Positions 43,685 to 52,907 of a DNA stretch of 64,000 nucleotides are shown in pieces (the stretch's first letter is position 1; every line of letters starts with the position of its first letter). Below the pieces are notes generated by a model. It was not told where the DNA came from and did no database searches. It was given only the letters and a program-made list of their open reading frames with translations. The DNA lies in the NCBI GenBank assembly GCA_041402125.1, contig JAWKSY010000007.1:186001-250000 (forward strand), written 5' to 3'. The DNA is from JAWKSY01 sp041402125 (GTDB lineage Bacteria > Planctomycetota > GCA-002687715 > DRQF01). Position numbers and translations under genes: made by a program.

Positions 43685-46258
43685 ATGGACCAGCTGATCA
43701 GGCATCGATTCCTCGCCGTCTTGCTCGTCACGTCGCTCATCGCGCTTTCGGCCTGCTCGACCGAAGACGAGGGCATGGAGACGGAAGAAGGCGGCGCGAT
43801 GATGGCGGAGTCCGCGGAGCCGATGGCGGGGGATGCCCCCTCCATGGCCGGCGGCATGCAGGACACCACTCCGCCGATCGCGGAGAAGTCCGAGGCTTTC
43901 GTCAACGCCTACCTGGCGCGCGCCGATCAGCTCGCCCAGGAGGGTCGCTACGCGGAGGCCAAGGATCAGGTGAACCGCGCTCTCGCCGTCGCGCCGACGA
44001 ACGAGCGCGCGCTCGCCAAGCTCGCGGAGATCAAGGCCGCGCTCGGTGAGGCGAACGGCGCGAACGATCTCATGATCGAGGCCGTCGAGCACAAGAAGGC
44101 GATGCGTCAGCGCCAGATCGCCGACGTGAACGACGCCTACACCCGCGCCAACCAGGCCTACAACCTGGGCGAGTACGCGGACGCGAAGGTCCAGCTCGAC
44201 AAGGCCAAGGTCACGATGGAGTACGACCCCTATCAGACGGACTTCGGGTCCCTGAAGGGCAACGTCTTCGATCTGTCGGCCGAGGTCGAGCGCAAGCTCG
44301 CGGCCGAGTCGGCGCGCATCGAGTCCGAGAACTACGAGAGCGTCTACGGCGAGCTGCTCAACGAGGAGCGTCGCGAGCGTGAGGAGCGCATCTCGACCCT
44401 GAAGAGCTACACGCTGCGCGGCTTCGAGGCCTTCGAGCGCCAGGACTTCGACGCGGCCGAGGACTTCGCCCGTCGCGCCCTGAACCTCGCCCCGAACTTC
44501 CGCAAGGCGAAGGACCTGCTCGATTTCGCCCGTCAGGCGCGCCACGCCGCCTGGCGTGAGGCCTACTACAAGACCCGTCGCGAGCAGATCCAGCAGTGGA
44601 AGGCCGAGGTGCGCAACACCCAGGTCCCCTGGCACCAGATCCTCCAGTTCCCGGACCGCGACGTCTGGGATCGCCTGACCGAGGCCCGCAAGCGCACCGG
44701 TCGCGTCCAGGAGGCGCAGGAGGACAGCGAGGCCGTCCGCGCGGTGAAGAACCGTCTCGCCAGCGAGACGGTGAGCTTCGAGTTCGCCGACATGACCCTC
44801 AACGAGGCGGTGCAGACGATCCGCGACACGCAGAACGTCAACATCCTGCTCTCGAAGACGGCGCGCGAGGAGAAGGGCGAGGAGCCGGTCGACCTGACCG
44901 TCACCGACCTCAACTTCGGCGACTTCCTGAAGACCATGCTGGAGCCGCTCGAGCTCAGCTACATCTTCAAGTACGACATGATCTACGTCGTCGGGAAGAC
45001 CGAGGCCTCCGGCAAGGTCTACCCGGAGGTCTACGAGGTCCGCGACCTCACCCTCCAGCTCCCGAACTTCCAGGCCCCGAAGCTCGCCCTCAACCCCGGC
45101 CCGGCCGGTGAGGAAGCGGCGGCGCGCATCTTCGGCACCCCGCTCGAGCCGACCCGCGACACCGAGCCGGAGCAGCTCGTCGAGCTGGTCCGCGACAACG
45201 TCGCGCCGCTGAGCTGGGAGATCGAGGATCGCGACATCTCGCTGAGCTCCGGCCAGCTCGTCGCGGTGACCACCGCCGACGTGCACAAGGAGATCGAGAA
45301 GTTCCTCGAGGACCTGCGCCAGTTCACCAAGCTCGTCGTCCACGTCGAGACCCGGTTCATCTCGATCCGCGACGGCTTCCTGAACGAGATCGGCGCCGAC
45401 TGGCGTGACGGCGGCGGATCCACCCCCGGCCAGATCGCCAACCTCGACGACGTGACCAACGGGGCGGAGGACGGCGCTTCGGCCGGCCTCGGCAACGGCG
45501 GCTCCGGTCAGGCCAGCCAGAACCCCGGCGCCGGCGCGTTCTTCCAGGACAACAACACGCTCGACTTCCGCGGCCGCACGGAGAACATCTTCAACCGGGC
45601 GCTGGGCTCGCTCCTGTCCTCGACGGGCGGCGCGACCTTCGGCTTCCAGTTCCTCGACGACATCGAGCTGAACTTCCTGTTCACCGCGGTCGAGAAGAGC
45701 GTCTTCGCCAATGTCCTGCGCGCCCCGCGCCTGGCCGTCTACAACAACCAGCGCGCCAACCTCACCCTGGTCAACCAGGTGACCTACGTGAAGGACTACG
45801 ATGTCGAGGTCGCCCAGACCGCCTACATCGCCGACCCGATCGTGGACATCATCCAGGACGGTCTGGTCCTCGACGTGCGCCCGACGGTCAGCCACGACCG
45901 CCGCTACGTCACCCTCGAGCTCCAGCCCACGGTCGCGATCCTCGGCCGCCCGATCCGCACCTTCGTGACGCCGCTCGCCGGCCTCACCACGACGGTCACG
46001 ATCGAGCTGCCCGAGCTCCAGTACCGCTCGGCCGCCACCACCGTCAAGGTCCCGGACGGAGGCAGCGTGGTCATCGGCGGTCTGAAGAACGTCTCGACCG
46101 TCGATCGCCGCTCGCAGACCCCGATCCTCTCGCAGATCCCGATCCTGAACTTCTTCTTCTCGAAGAAGGGCCGTTCGGACGAGATCAGCGACCTGATCAT
46201 CGTGCTGCGGGTCGAGATCATCGACCTCGAGGATCGCGAGCGCAAGCTCGCGCGCTGA
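43685..46258 (+). CDS. TPR-bearing secretin lipoprotein 2 (PilQ/GspD-like)
   Basis: 857-residue paralogue of the secretin at 32357. Lipobox LSAC (cysteine about 23), a methionine-rich acidic linker, a TPR-like helical part (YLARADQLAQEGRYAEAKDQ; AYTRANQAYNLGEYADAKVQ), coiled coil, STN-like N-domain (about 360-430, FEFADMTLNEAVQTIRDTQN), second N-domain, then the barrel with VPDGGSVVIGGL at about 789-800. Both secretins share long barrel stretches such as KDYDVEVAQTAYIADPIVD and VSHDRRYVTLELQPTVA, so they arose by duplication. A glycine/serine-rich insertion (about 575-625) precedes the barrel. It could be the outer-membrane partner of the operon at 53207 onward or an alternative channel. Confidence 0.88.
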   Translation: MDQLIRHRFLAVLLVTSLIALSACSTEDEGMETEEGGAMMAESAEPMAGDAPSMAGGMQDTTPPIAEKSEAFVNAYLARADQLAQEGRYAEAKDQVNRALAVAPTNERALAKLAEIKAALGEANGANDLMIEAVEHKKAMRQRQIADVNDAYTRANQAYNLGEYADAKVQLDKAKVTMEYDPYQTDFGSLKGNVFDLSAEVERKLAAESARIESENYESVYGELLNEERREREERISTLKSYTLRGFEAFERQDFDAAEDFARRALNLAPNFRKAKDLLDFARQARHAAWREAYYKTRREQIQQWKAEVRNTQVPWHQILQFPDRDVWDRLTEARKRTGRVQEAQEDSEAVRAVKNRLASETVSFEFADMTLNEAVQTIRDTQNVNILLSKTAREEKGEEPVDLTVTDLNFGDFLKTMLEPLELSYIFKYDMIYVVGKTEASGKVYPEVYEVRDLTLQLPNFQAPKLALNPGPAGEEAAARIFGTPLEPTRDTEPEQLVELVRDNVAPLSWEIEDRDISLSSGQLVAVTTADVHKEIEKFLEDLRQFTKLVVHVETRFISIRDGFLNEIGADWRDGGGSTPGQIANLDDVTNGAEDGASAGLGNGGSGQASQNPGAGAFFQDNNTLDFRGRTENIFNRALGSLLSSTGGATFGFQFLDDIELNFLFTAVEKSVFANVLRAPRLAVYNNQRANLTLVNQVTYVKDYDVEVAQTAYIADPIVDIIQDGLVLDVRPTVSHDRRYVTLELQPTVAILGRPIRTFVTPLAGLTTTVTIELPELQYRSAATTVKVPDGGSVVIGGLKNVSTVDRRSQTPILSQIPILNFFFSKKGRSDEISDLIIVLRVEIIDLEDRERKLAR

Positions 46259-46290
46259 GCGCCTCGCCTCCGGGCGAAGCGGAATGAAAG

Positions 46291-46318
46291 CGGCCCCCGC
46301 AAGGGGGCCGTTTTCGTT
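46291..46318 (+). terminator. intrinsic terminator of secretin 2
   Basis: CGGCCCCC (46291-46298), GCAA tetraloop, GGGGGCCG (46303-46310), then TTTTCGTT. Stem and T-run both fit a factor-independent terminator; the best one in the window. Confidence 0.9.
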
Positions 46319-46329
46319 GGCGTGGGGAA

Positions 46330-46496
46330 GATGCACGTACGGTGCCAGTCACCGGATGTGCATCCCCTCGTGCGGGCCATCGTTCTGTTAGCCCGGGTCC
46401 GCGGGATGCACATCCGGTGACTGGCACCGTACGTGCATCGACGTCGTGGCGTCGGTCCGCGGGATGCTCATCCGGTGACTGGCACCGTACTCGCAT
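46330..46496. repeat. REP-like palindromic repeat cluster, locus 2
   Basis: Three units: 46330-46364, 46405-46439 (its exact 35-base reverse complement) and 46463-46496 (same direction as unit 2, with changes in the arms). Each is a hairpin with arms GATGCAC/GTGCATC around the core CGGTGCCAGTCACCGG. Units 2 and 3 also share GGTCCGCGG just before them. The core is the same as at 13794-13927 (CGGTGTCAGTCACC), but the arms differ. The cluster starts 12 bases after the terminator of secretin 2. Confidence 0.85.
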
Positions 46497-46529
46497 TTCC
46501 GCTCCATCGCGGCGGCGCCCGCTTCTTCA

Positions 46530-46541
46530 TAGAATCGAGCC
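46530..46541 (+). promoter_or_regulatory. leaderless promoter of the HAD hydrolase gene
   Basis: TAGAAT (46530-46535) followed by exactly six bases and ATG 46542. No ribosome binding site. The -35 position is not conserved; it falls near the end of the repeat cluster. Confidence 0.5.
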
Positions 46542-47279
46542 ATGCGCGGCGACCTCCAGGCGATCTTCTTCGACATCGACGACACCCTCTTCTCGACGAC
46601 CCGATTCGCGGAGAAGGCGCGGCGGGCGAGCATCGACCAGATGATCGCGATGGGGCTCCGGGTGAGCCACGAGGACGCCTATCGGGAGCTGTCGGAGGTC
46701 ATCTCCGAGTTCTCGAGCAACTACGGCGCGCACTACGACAAACTGCTCAACCGCCTGCCGGAGGCCGCGCTCGAGGGGCTCAACCCCGGGCTGCTCGTCG
46801 CCGGCGCGGTCATCGCCTACCACGAGACGAAGTTCCGCGAGCTCACGGCCTACGAGGACGTGACCGAGGCGCTGCGGCTGCTCGCGCAGACGCCGCTGCG
46901 GCTGGGGATCATCAGCTCGGGCCTGCGGATCAAGCAGGCCGAGAAGGTCGTCCGCACCGGGGTCTGGCGCTACGTCGATCACGACGCGGTCTTCTTCACC
47001 GACGAGGTCGGGATCGGCAAGCCGAACCCGAAGCTCTACCTGCGCGCCTGCGAGGAGGTGGGGGTGGAGCCCGCGCGGACGATGTACGTCGGCGATCACC
47101 CCACGCACGACATCGACGCCGCCAACGCGGCCGGCATGATCACGGTGTGGCATCACCGCGAGGGGCGCCACCTCGGCGTCCCGGGGCGGACCGAGCCCGA
47201 TCACCTCGTCTACAACTTCCTCGACCTGCTGGGGGTCCTGCAGGACCACTACGGCTTCGCCTTCGATCTCCAACTCTGA
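46542..47279 (+). CDS. HAD superfamily (subfamily IA) hydrolase
   Basis: 245-residue soluble phosphatase-like enzyme. Motif I FFDIDDTLFSTT (about 9-20, nucleophile first D), motif II ISSGL (about 124-128), motif III lysine in GIGKPNPKLY (about 162-171) and motif IV VGDHPTHDIDAANAAGM (about 186-202). Cap insertion after motif I (RFAEKARRASIDQMIAMGLR) is like the archaeal-type TIGR02253 group. Substrate unknown; many such enzymes dephosphorylate small phosphorylated metabolites. It is followed by the TMTC-like gene 64 bases later. Confidence 0.88.
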   Translation: MRGDLQAIFFDIDDTLFSTTRFAEKARRASIDQMIAMGLRVSHEDAYRELSEVISEFSSNYGAHYDKLLNRLPEAALEGLNPGLLVAGAVIAYHETKFRELTAYEDVTEALRLLAQTPLRLGIISSGLRIKQAEKVVRTGVWRYVDHDAVFFTDEVGIGKPNPKLYLRACEEVGVEPARTMYVGDHPTHDIDAANAAGMITVWHHREGRHLGVPGRTEPDHLVYNFLDLLGVLQDHYGFAFDLQL

Positions 47280-47343
47280 GGGACCCGATGGACCTCGTGC
47301 CCACCCTGCGCCGATCGCGAACCGACGCGAGGACCCCGAGGCG

Positions 47344-50271
47344 ATGAGTGACCGGACCGCCTTCCGGATCGGACTCCTGATCGCGGCCCTGCTCGCGACC
47401 TTCGCCTTCGCGCCGGTCCTCGACGCGGGTTTCGTCAACTACGACGACCCCAGCGCCGTGATCGAGAACCCCGTCATCACGGGACCGGGCGACGGAAACC
47501 TCGGGCGCGTTCTCACCGAACGGCGCGAGGACGTCTACCTGCCGCTGTGGTTCGCGAGCTACTGGGTCGATCACGCGATCTCGGGACGCGAGCCCCGGGG
47601 CTACCACCTCGTGAATCTCGCGCTGCACGCCCTGTCCACGGCTCTGGTCGGGCTCCTCCTCTTCCGCCTCACCCGTCGTCGCTGGCCCTCGTTCGCGGCG
47701 TCGCTGCTCTTCGCCGTGCATCCGGTCGCGACCGAATCCGTGGCCTGGGTGACGGAGCGCAAGGGGCTCCTCGCCCTGGCGCTGGCGCTGGGTTCGCTCG
47801 TCGTCTTCTTCGGCGCGAAGGAGGGGGAGGCGCGTTCCCGCCGCCGGCTCGCCGCCGCCGCCGCGCTCCTGGGCGCCGCGCTCCTCGCGAAGGCGACCGT
47901 CTTCGTGTTCCCGCCGATCGCGATGCTCGCGCGCGCCTGCGCGCGGCGGACGGTCGCGAGGCCTCGCCTTCCTTCCGCCCGCGCGCTGTTCTCGGCGTGG
48001 GGGCGACGGGCGTGCTGCTCCACTTCGTCGTGGCTCTCGACTTCGGGCACGGCCAGCTTCGCCGGCGAGGACGGCGGCGTCGGCCGGGTCATCGCGATGC
48101 TCGGCGTGCTGGGCCGCTACGCCCTCCATCTCGCGCTCCCGGTCGGACTCTCGGTCCACTATCCCACGCCCTTCGGGGCCGGCTTCGGTCTCGACCAGGT
48201 CCACGGACTGATCGCGCTCGGCGCCCTCGTCGGCGCGGGCCTGAGCTTCCGCCGGTCTCCGGGCCCGATCGCCTTCGGCGTGCTCTGGATCGGCATCGCG
48301 CTCCTGCCCTTCAACAACCTCCTGCCGCGCTTCGGCATCCCGATGGCCGACCGCTACCTCTACGGCGCGCTCCCCGGCGCGGTCGCGGCGCTGGCGTTCC
48401 TGCTCGCGCGGTTCGGGCGCGGGCACGCCGGTCGCGCCGCCCTGGCGGGAGTAGTGGTCGCGCTCCTCGTCGCCGGGGGGATCGCCCTCTCGCGGCACGA
48501 CTCCCGGAACTGGCGGGACTCCGAGGCGCTGTGGTCGAACGCGATCGAGCACGCGCCGGCCGAGATGCTGCCCCGGCTGCAGCTCGGCGCGGCCCTCGAG
48601 GCGCGCGGCGCCGAGGCGGAGCCGCTCGAGAGCCGCCGCCTCGCCTCCGAGGCGGTGAGCCGCTACGAGGAGGCCCTCGCGCGCGCCCGCGGGCCGCGCG
48701 AGGCGGCCCAGGCGCGCGCCAAGCTGGGGCCGGCGCTCGTCCGGCTCGGTCGTCACGCCGAGGCGCTCGCCGTGTTCGACGCCCTCGAGGCGGCGCGAGC
48801 GCAGGGCCTCGTGAAGATCGAGGACGTCGAGCGGGACTCGCTCCGGATCAGCCGCTCGTCGGCGCTCATGGCGGAGGGGCGGCGGGAGGAGGCGCGCCGG
48901 GAGCTGCAGGCGGTGAGCGCCTCGCCCGAACTGCGCGTCGAGGCCCGGAACCAGCTCGCCGTGCTCGCCATCATCGAGGCCGCCGACGCCATCGAGCGCG
49001 CCGGCCCCGATGCGGAGGCTCAGACCGCGGCCTTCGCCGCCTACGAGGGCGGACTCGACCTCTACCGCGAGATCATCACCACCTGGCCGCGCCACCTGAA
49101 GTCGCGCACCGAGTACCTGCGCTCGCTCATCCGCGCGAACTGGATCCCCGACTACCTCATCGTGATCTCGCGGGAGGCGCGCCGACTCGTCGACGACTTC
49201 CCCGAGAGCGCCGAGGCCCACTTCCTCCGCGCGCGCGTCTACGCCGAGGTGGATCCGAAGCTCGCGGAGGACGACCTCAAGATCGCGGCCCGCCTCGACC
49301 CGTCGCGCGACGACGTCCCGCTCTTCCTCGCCGACCTCGTGCGCTCGCAGGGGCGCAACAAGGAGGCGATCGCGATCCTCAAGATCGGCCGCCGCACCCG
49401 TCCGGACTCCGACGCCCTGCGCCTCGCGCTGGCCCAGAGCTACCTGTCGTTCGCCTACCACCACCGGAACACCGGAGCGCTCGATCTCGCCGCCGCCGCG
49501 ACGGCCCAGGCACTCGAGCTCGACGCCGATCTGCTCGAGGCGCGGACGCTCCGCGGTGAGGTCTACTCGCAGCGCGCCAGCGATCCGAAGGGCGAGGAGG
49601 GCGATCGCATCCGCGCGCTCGAGGAGGCGCGACGTTGCTTCGAGGCGGTGCTGGCCGAGGCGCCCCGCGAGCCCCGGGCCCTCGCCGGGCTCTCGCAGCT
49701 CTACCGTCGCGAGGGTTTCGCGCGCATCTACGCCTCGATCGGCCGCGATCCGAAGACCGCGGCGGACCTCGCCCTCGAGGAGCAGGGCTACGACGCCTTC
49801 CTCAAGGCCGAGCGCCTGACGCCGGGCGACGAGGACGGCGGCGGCCCCCGCACGATGATGATGCGTCACGCCGCGGACTGCGCGGATCGCGCCCGCGAGC
49901 ATCTGCGCGCCGGCGAGACCGAGGAGGCGTTGCGCCTCGCGGATCGCGCGGTGCTCTTCGATCCGGACGCGGCGCGGAACTGGGCCACGCTCGCGATGGT
50001 GCGCCGCCACTGCGCGCCGGCGGCGGACGTCGTCGCGGCCTACGAGGGCGCGCTCTCGCGGGACGCGAAGGATCTCGAGAGCCTCTACGAGCTCGGACGG
50101 TTCCAGTTCGAGCGCGCGGAGTGGGCGGCGGCGATCACCCGCCTGGAGGCCTTCCTCGCCGCGCTCGACGAGGAGCTCCGCGTTCTCCTCGAGGCCCAGG
50201 TCGAGTCGGCGCAGCGCATGATCGCGGTCTCGAAGGAGAAGGCCGCGGCCGGCGGGGGCGAGGGCGGATGA
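47344..50271 (+). CDS. TMTC-like membrane glycosyltransferase with TPRs
   Basis: 975-residue protein. The N-terminal half is a GT-C fold with about ten membrane segments, starting with LDAGFVNYDDPSAV (the Y-D-D of the catalytic loop, about 27-40), HPVATESVAWVTERKGLL (about 120-137) and NNLLPRFGIPMADRYLYG. These marks fit TMTC/protein O-mannosyltransferase-like proteins that move sugars from lipid carriers to protein. The C-terminal 570 residues are TPR-like (EALWSNAIEHAPAEM; HLRAGETEEALRLADRAVLF). Between about 47950 and 48060 the frame seems shifted out and back: the alternative frame reads LGVGATGVLLHFVVALDFG, a better membrane segment. The stop overlaps rsmE. Confidence 0.75.
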   Translation: MSDRTAFRIGLLIAALLATFAFAPVLDAGFVNYDDPSAVIENPVITGPGDGNLGRVLTERREDVYLPLWFASYWVDHAISGREPRGYHLVNLALHALSTALVGLLLFRLTRRRWPSFAASLLFAVHPVATESVAWVTERKGLLALALALGSLVVFFGAKEGEARSRRRLAAAAALLGAALLAKATVFVFPPIAMLARACARRTVARPRLPSARALFSAWGRRACCSTSSWLSTSGTASFAGEDGGVGRVIAMLGVLGRYALHLALPVGLSVHYPTPFGAGFGLDQVHGLIALGALVGAGLSFRRSPGPIAFGVLWIGIALLPFNNLLPRFGIPMADRYLYGALPGAVAALAFLLARFGRGHAGRAALAGVVVALLVAGGIALSRHDSRNWRDSEALWSNAIEHAPAEMLPRLQLGAALEARGAEAEPLESRRLASEAVSRYEEALARARGPREAAQARAKLGPALVRLGRHAEALAVFDALEAARAQGLVKIEDVERDSLRISRSSALMAEGRREEARRELQAVSASPELRVEARNQLAVLAIIEAADAIERAGPDAEAQTAAFAAYEGGLDLYREIITTWPRHLKSRTEYLRSLIRANWIPDYLIVISREARRLVDDFPESAEAHFLRARVYAEVDPKLAEDDLKIAARLDPSRDDVPLFLADLVRSQGRNKEAIAILKIGRRTRPDSDALRLALAQSYLSFAYHHRNTGALDLAAAATAQALELDADLLEARTLRGEVYSQRASDPKGEEGDRIRALEEARRCFEAVLAEAPREPRALAGLSQLYRREGFARIYASIGRDPKTAADLALEEQGYDAFLKAERLTPGDEDGGGPRTMMMRHAADCADRAREHLRAGETEEALRLADRAVLFDPDAARNWATLAMVRRHCAPAADVVAAYEGALSRDAKDLESLYELGRFQFERAEWAAAITRLEAFLAALDEELRVLLEAQVESAQRMIAVSKEKAAAGGGEGG

Positions 50272-51008
50272 GGTTCGAGCGCTTCTTCCTCCGCGAGGGC
50301 GAACTGCGCCCGGGAGCGCGCGTGACGCTCGACCCGGAGGAGTCGCGCCACCTCGCGTCCGTGCTCCGCAAACCCGTCGGGGCGGAGGTGTCGCTCTTCG
50401 ACGGATCCGGCGTCGAGGCCCGGGCGCGCCTCGTCTCGCTCGACCGGCGCGGCGCCGAGCTCGAGATCACGGCCCGGGAGGATCGCAACCGTCGCCCGCC
50501 GCGCGACCTCGAACTCCTCGTCGCCCTCCCGCGCGGCGGGGCCGCGGACGACGTGCTCCGACGCGCGCTGGAGTGCGGCGCGAGCGTGGTGCGCCCCCTG
50601 CTCTGCGCGCGCTCGGTCCACCGCGCCGAGCGGAAGAAGGAGGAGCGCCGCGGCGAGCGCTTCGAGCGCCTCGCCATCGCGGTGATGAAGCTCAGCGGCC
50701 GCAACGACCTCCCGCGACTCGAGGAGCCCGTGGCGCTCGGGGACGTCGCGCTCGCGCCCAGGACGACCGGCTTCTTCGGGAGCACCGACGAGGGGCGCCA
50801 AGCTCGCTCGCGTCGCTCGATCTCGCGCCGGCGGGCGAGCGTCGCGCTCGTCGTCGGACCCGAGGGCGGCCTCGAGGACGGCGAGATCGACCACCTGCCC
50901 GGGCGCGCGGTTTCCGCGACGTCGAAGGTTCGGACCGATGGTGCTGCGCGTCGAGACGGCCGTCGCCGTCGGCGTGGCGCTCCTCGCCAACGCCTGGTCG
51001 CGCCGTGC
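50268..51008 (+). CDS. rsmE: 16S rRNA (uracil1498-N3)-methyltransferase (frame breaks)
   Basis: SPOUT-class methyltransferase of about 245 residues. The N-terminal PUA-like part has RFFLREGELRPGARVTLD and EESRHLASVLRKPVGAEVSL (about 24-43). The SPOUT part has LVALPRGGAADDVLRRALE, ECGASVVRPLLCARSV, KLSGRNDLPRLEEP and VVGPEGGLEDGEID. The AdoMet-knot end LRVETAVAVGVALLANAW is in a different frame from 50938 on, and the part just before (about 50800-50935) also drifts. The knot motif is intact once shifted, so the gene is probably whole in the organism. The exact stop cannot be fixed. Confidence 0.8.
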
Positions 51009-52907
51009 TCGTCACTTCTCCACGGTCGAACTGGCGGACGGCGTGACGCGCACCTTCGAAGTCACCGCGCTCGGTCATCACCTTCGGCCGGGCGAAGACC
51101 TGCACCGTCGCCTCGAGGACGCGGCGCTCTCTCGCGCACGCGCAGCTCGAGGTGGGCGCGACGGCGCCTTCCTGCGCGATCTCAGCTCGCGCAGCAGGAC
51201 CTATCTCGGCGAGGAACGCATCGACCGCGTCGAGCTCGCCGACGGCGACGTCATCCACATCGGCACCACGCGCATCGTCTTCCGGCCTCCGCGAGACGGC
51301 GGGACTCGACTCGCGTCCCGGCGAGACGGCGCTGGACAGCGAGCCTCTTCGCGCAAGGGCGGCGGCGGAGGAAGGGCCGGCGCCCGGCGTCGTCGCGCTG
51401 CGGCGGCTGCTCGCGATGATCAAGCGGATCGCGGTCGAGCTCGAGCCGGAGCGCGTCCTCGCCCGGATCCTCGACGCGGCGATCGAGTTCGTGGACGCCG
51501 AGCGCGGCTTCCTCGTCACCGTCGAGGACAGCTGCCTCCGCATTCCCGTCGCGCGCGACTTCTGGAAGAAGGACATCCCCTCGCCGGCCTTCGAGCTGAG
51601 CCGCTCGATCGCGCTCGAGGTCGTGCGCCGCGGTCGCCCGCTCCTCACCGACGACGCCATGCGCGACGAGCGCTTCGACGAGCGGGCCTCGGTCCACGAC
51701 CTCCAGATCCGCTCCGTGCTCTGCGTCCCGCTGCGGCACGAGGGGAAAGGTCATCGGGGCGATCTACCTCGACAACCGCTTCAGCCGCCGCACCTTCGAC
51801 CGCGCCGACCTCGAGGCGATCGAGCTGCTGGCCGACCAGGCCGCCGTCTCATCTCGTGAACAGCGAGCGCCACGACGACGCGCAGCAGCGCGAGGCGAAC
51901 GCCTCCGCGAGGAGGCGCGTCGAGTCTCGCGCGAGAAGGATGACTCGCGGCGCGTCTCCGGCAGCTCGAGCGGGCGCGCGGACTCACCACCCGCGACTTC
52001 GGGTCGGTGATCGGGCGCAGCAGTCGATGCGCGCCACCGCCTCCGCCTCGCCGACCGCTTCGTGGCCACGGATATCCCGATCCTCCTGGTGAAGGAAGCG
52101 GGACGAACTTGAAGCTCTCGCCGCGGGCGATCACGACCGAGTCCGCGCCGCGAGCGCGCCTTCGTCGCGATCGACGGGGCGGGTCTCGCGCCCGGACTCG
52201 TCGAGGCCGAGCTCTTCGGTCACGCGCGGGGCGCCTTCACGGGCGGCACCGAGGCCCGCCCCGGTCTCTTCGAATCGGCGGACGGCGGCACGCTCTACCT
52301 CTCGGGACTCGCCGACCTCGACCACGAGCTCCAGAAGGCGCTGCTCCGCGTCCTCGAGACGGGAGAGCTCCGCCGGCTCGGCGACCCCCGGCCGCGCCGC
52401 GTGGACGTCCGGCTGATCTCCGCCTCTTCCCGCGACCCCGGCGAGCTCGTGACCGCGGGGCTCCTGCGCGAGGACCTGCTCTACCGGCTCAAGGGCGCGC
52501 GCATCGATCTCCCCCCGCTCCGGGAGCGTCCGGAGGACGTCGCGCTCCTCGCCGGGCACTTCGCGCTGGAGGCCGGCGCCGATCTCGATTTCCGCCCCGA
52601 GACGCTCCGGGCCCTCGCCGCGCGGCGCTGGCCGGGGAACGTCCGCGAGCTCCGCCACGAGATCCAGCGCCTCGCGGTCGTGGCGGCCGGTCGTCCGATC
52701 CGTCCCGCCGACCTCTCGGCCGGGGACGAGTCGGCGAAAGACGAGGACTTCCCCGAGCTCCGCGGCGCGGTGGACGCGCTCGAGACCCAGCTCATCCGCC
52801 GGGCCCTCGAGGCGGCCGAGGGCAACAAGACGCGCGCGGCCGAGCTCCTCGGGCTCTCCCGGCTCGGGCTCCGGAAGAAGATGACCCGCCTCGGGATCGA
52901 CGGCTGA
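51005..52907 (+). CDS. FHA-GAF-sigma54 activator with Fis-type HTH (many frame breaks)
   Basis: Transcription regulator of about 620 residues in a region full of frame changes (51050-52150). Pieces in order: FHA domain (VITFGRAKTCTV, ALSRAHAQLEVG, VELADGDVIHIGTTRIVF); GAF domain (ILDAAIEFVDAERGFLVTVE, AIYLDNRFSRRTFDRADLEA); sigma54-interaction AAA+ domain (FVAIDGAGLAPGLVEAELF, HARGAFTGGTEARPGLFE, GGTLYL, RRWPGNVRELRHEIQRL); C-terminal Fis-type helix-turn-helix (NKTRAAELLGLSRLGLRKKM). The Walker A loop expected near 52085-52110 cannot be read in any frame. The sigma54-contact loop reads GAFTGG instead of GAFTGA. Lies just upstream of another FHA gene and the second machine operon, which it might control. 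Confidence 0.7.

Noticed and set aside
43679..46336. A minus-strand open frame of about 885 codons opposite secretin 2
   Set aside because: Antisense shadow; the plus strand has the complete secretin with lipobox and signature motif.
46330..46496. Possible attachment site or insertion sequence remnant
   Set aside because: No transposase or integrase fragment and no target duplication; the sequence is fully explained by three repeat units.
50268..52907. Reading rsmE and the FHA-GAF-sigma54 gene as true pseudogenes
   Set aside because: The frame breaks are of the same kind as in oppB and other conserved genes, and the protein motifs are preserved across frames; sequencing error is the simpler explanation, though decay of the regulator cannot be ruled out.
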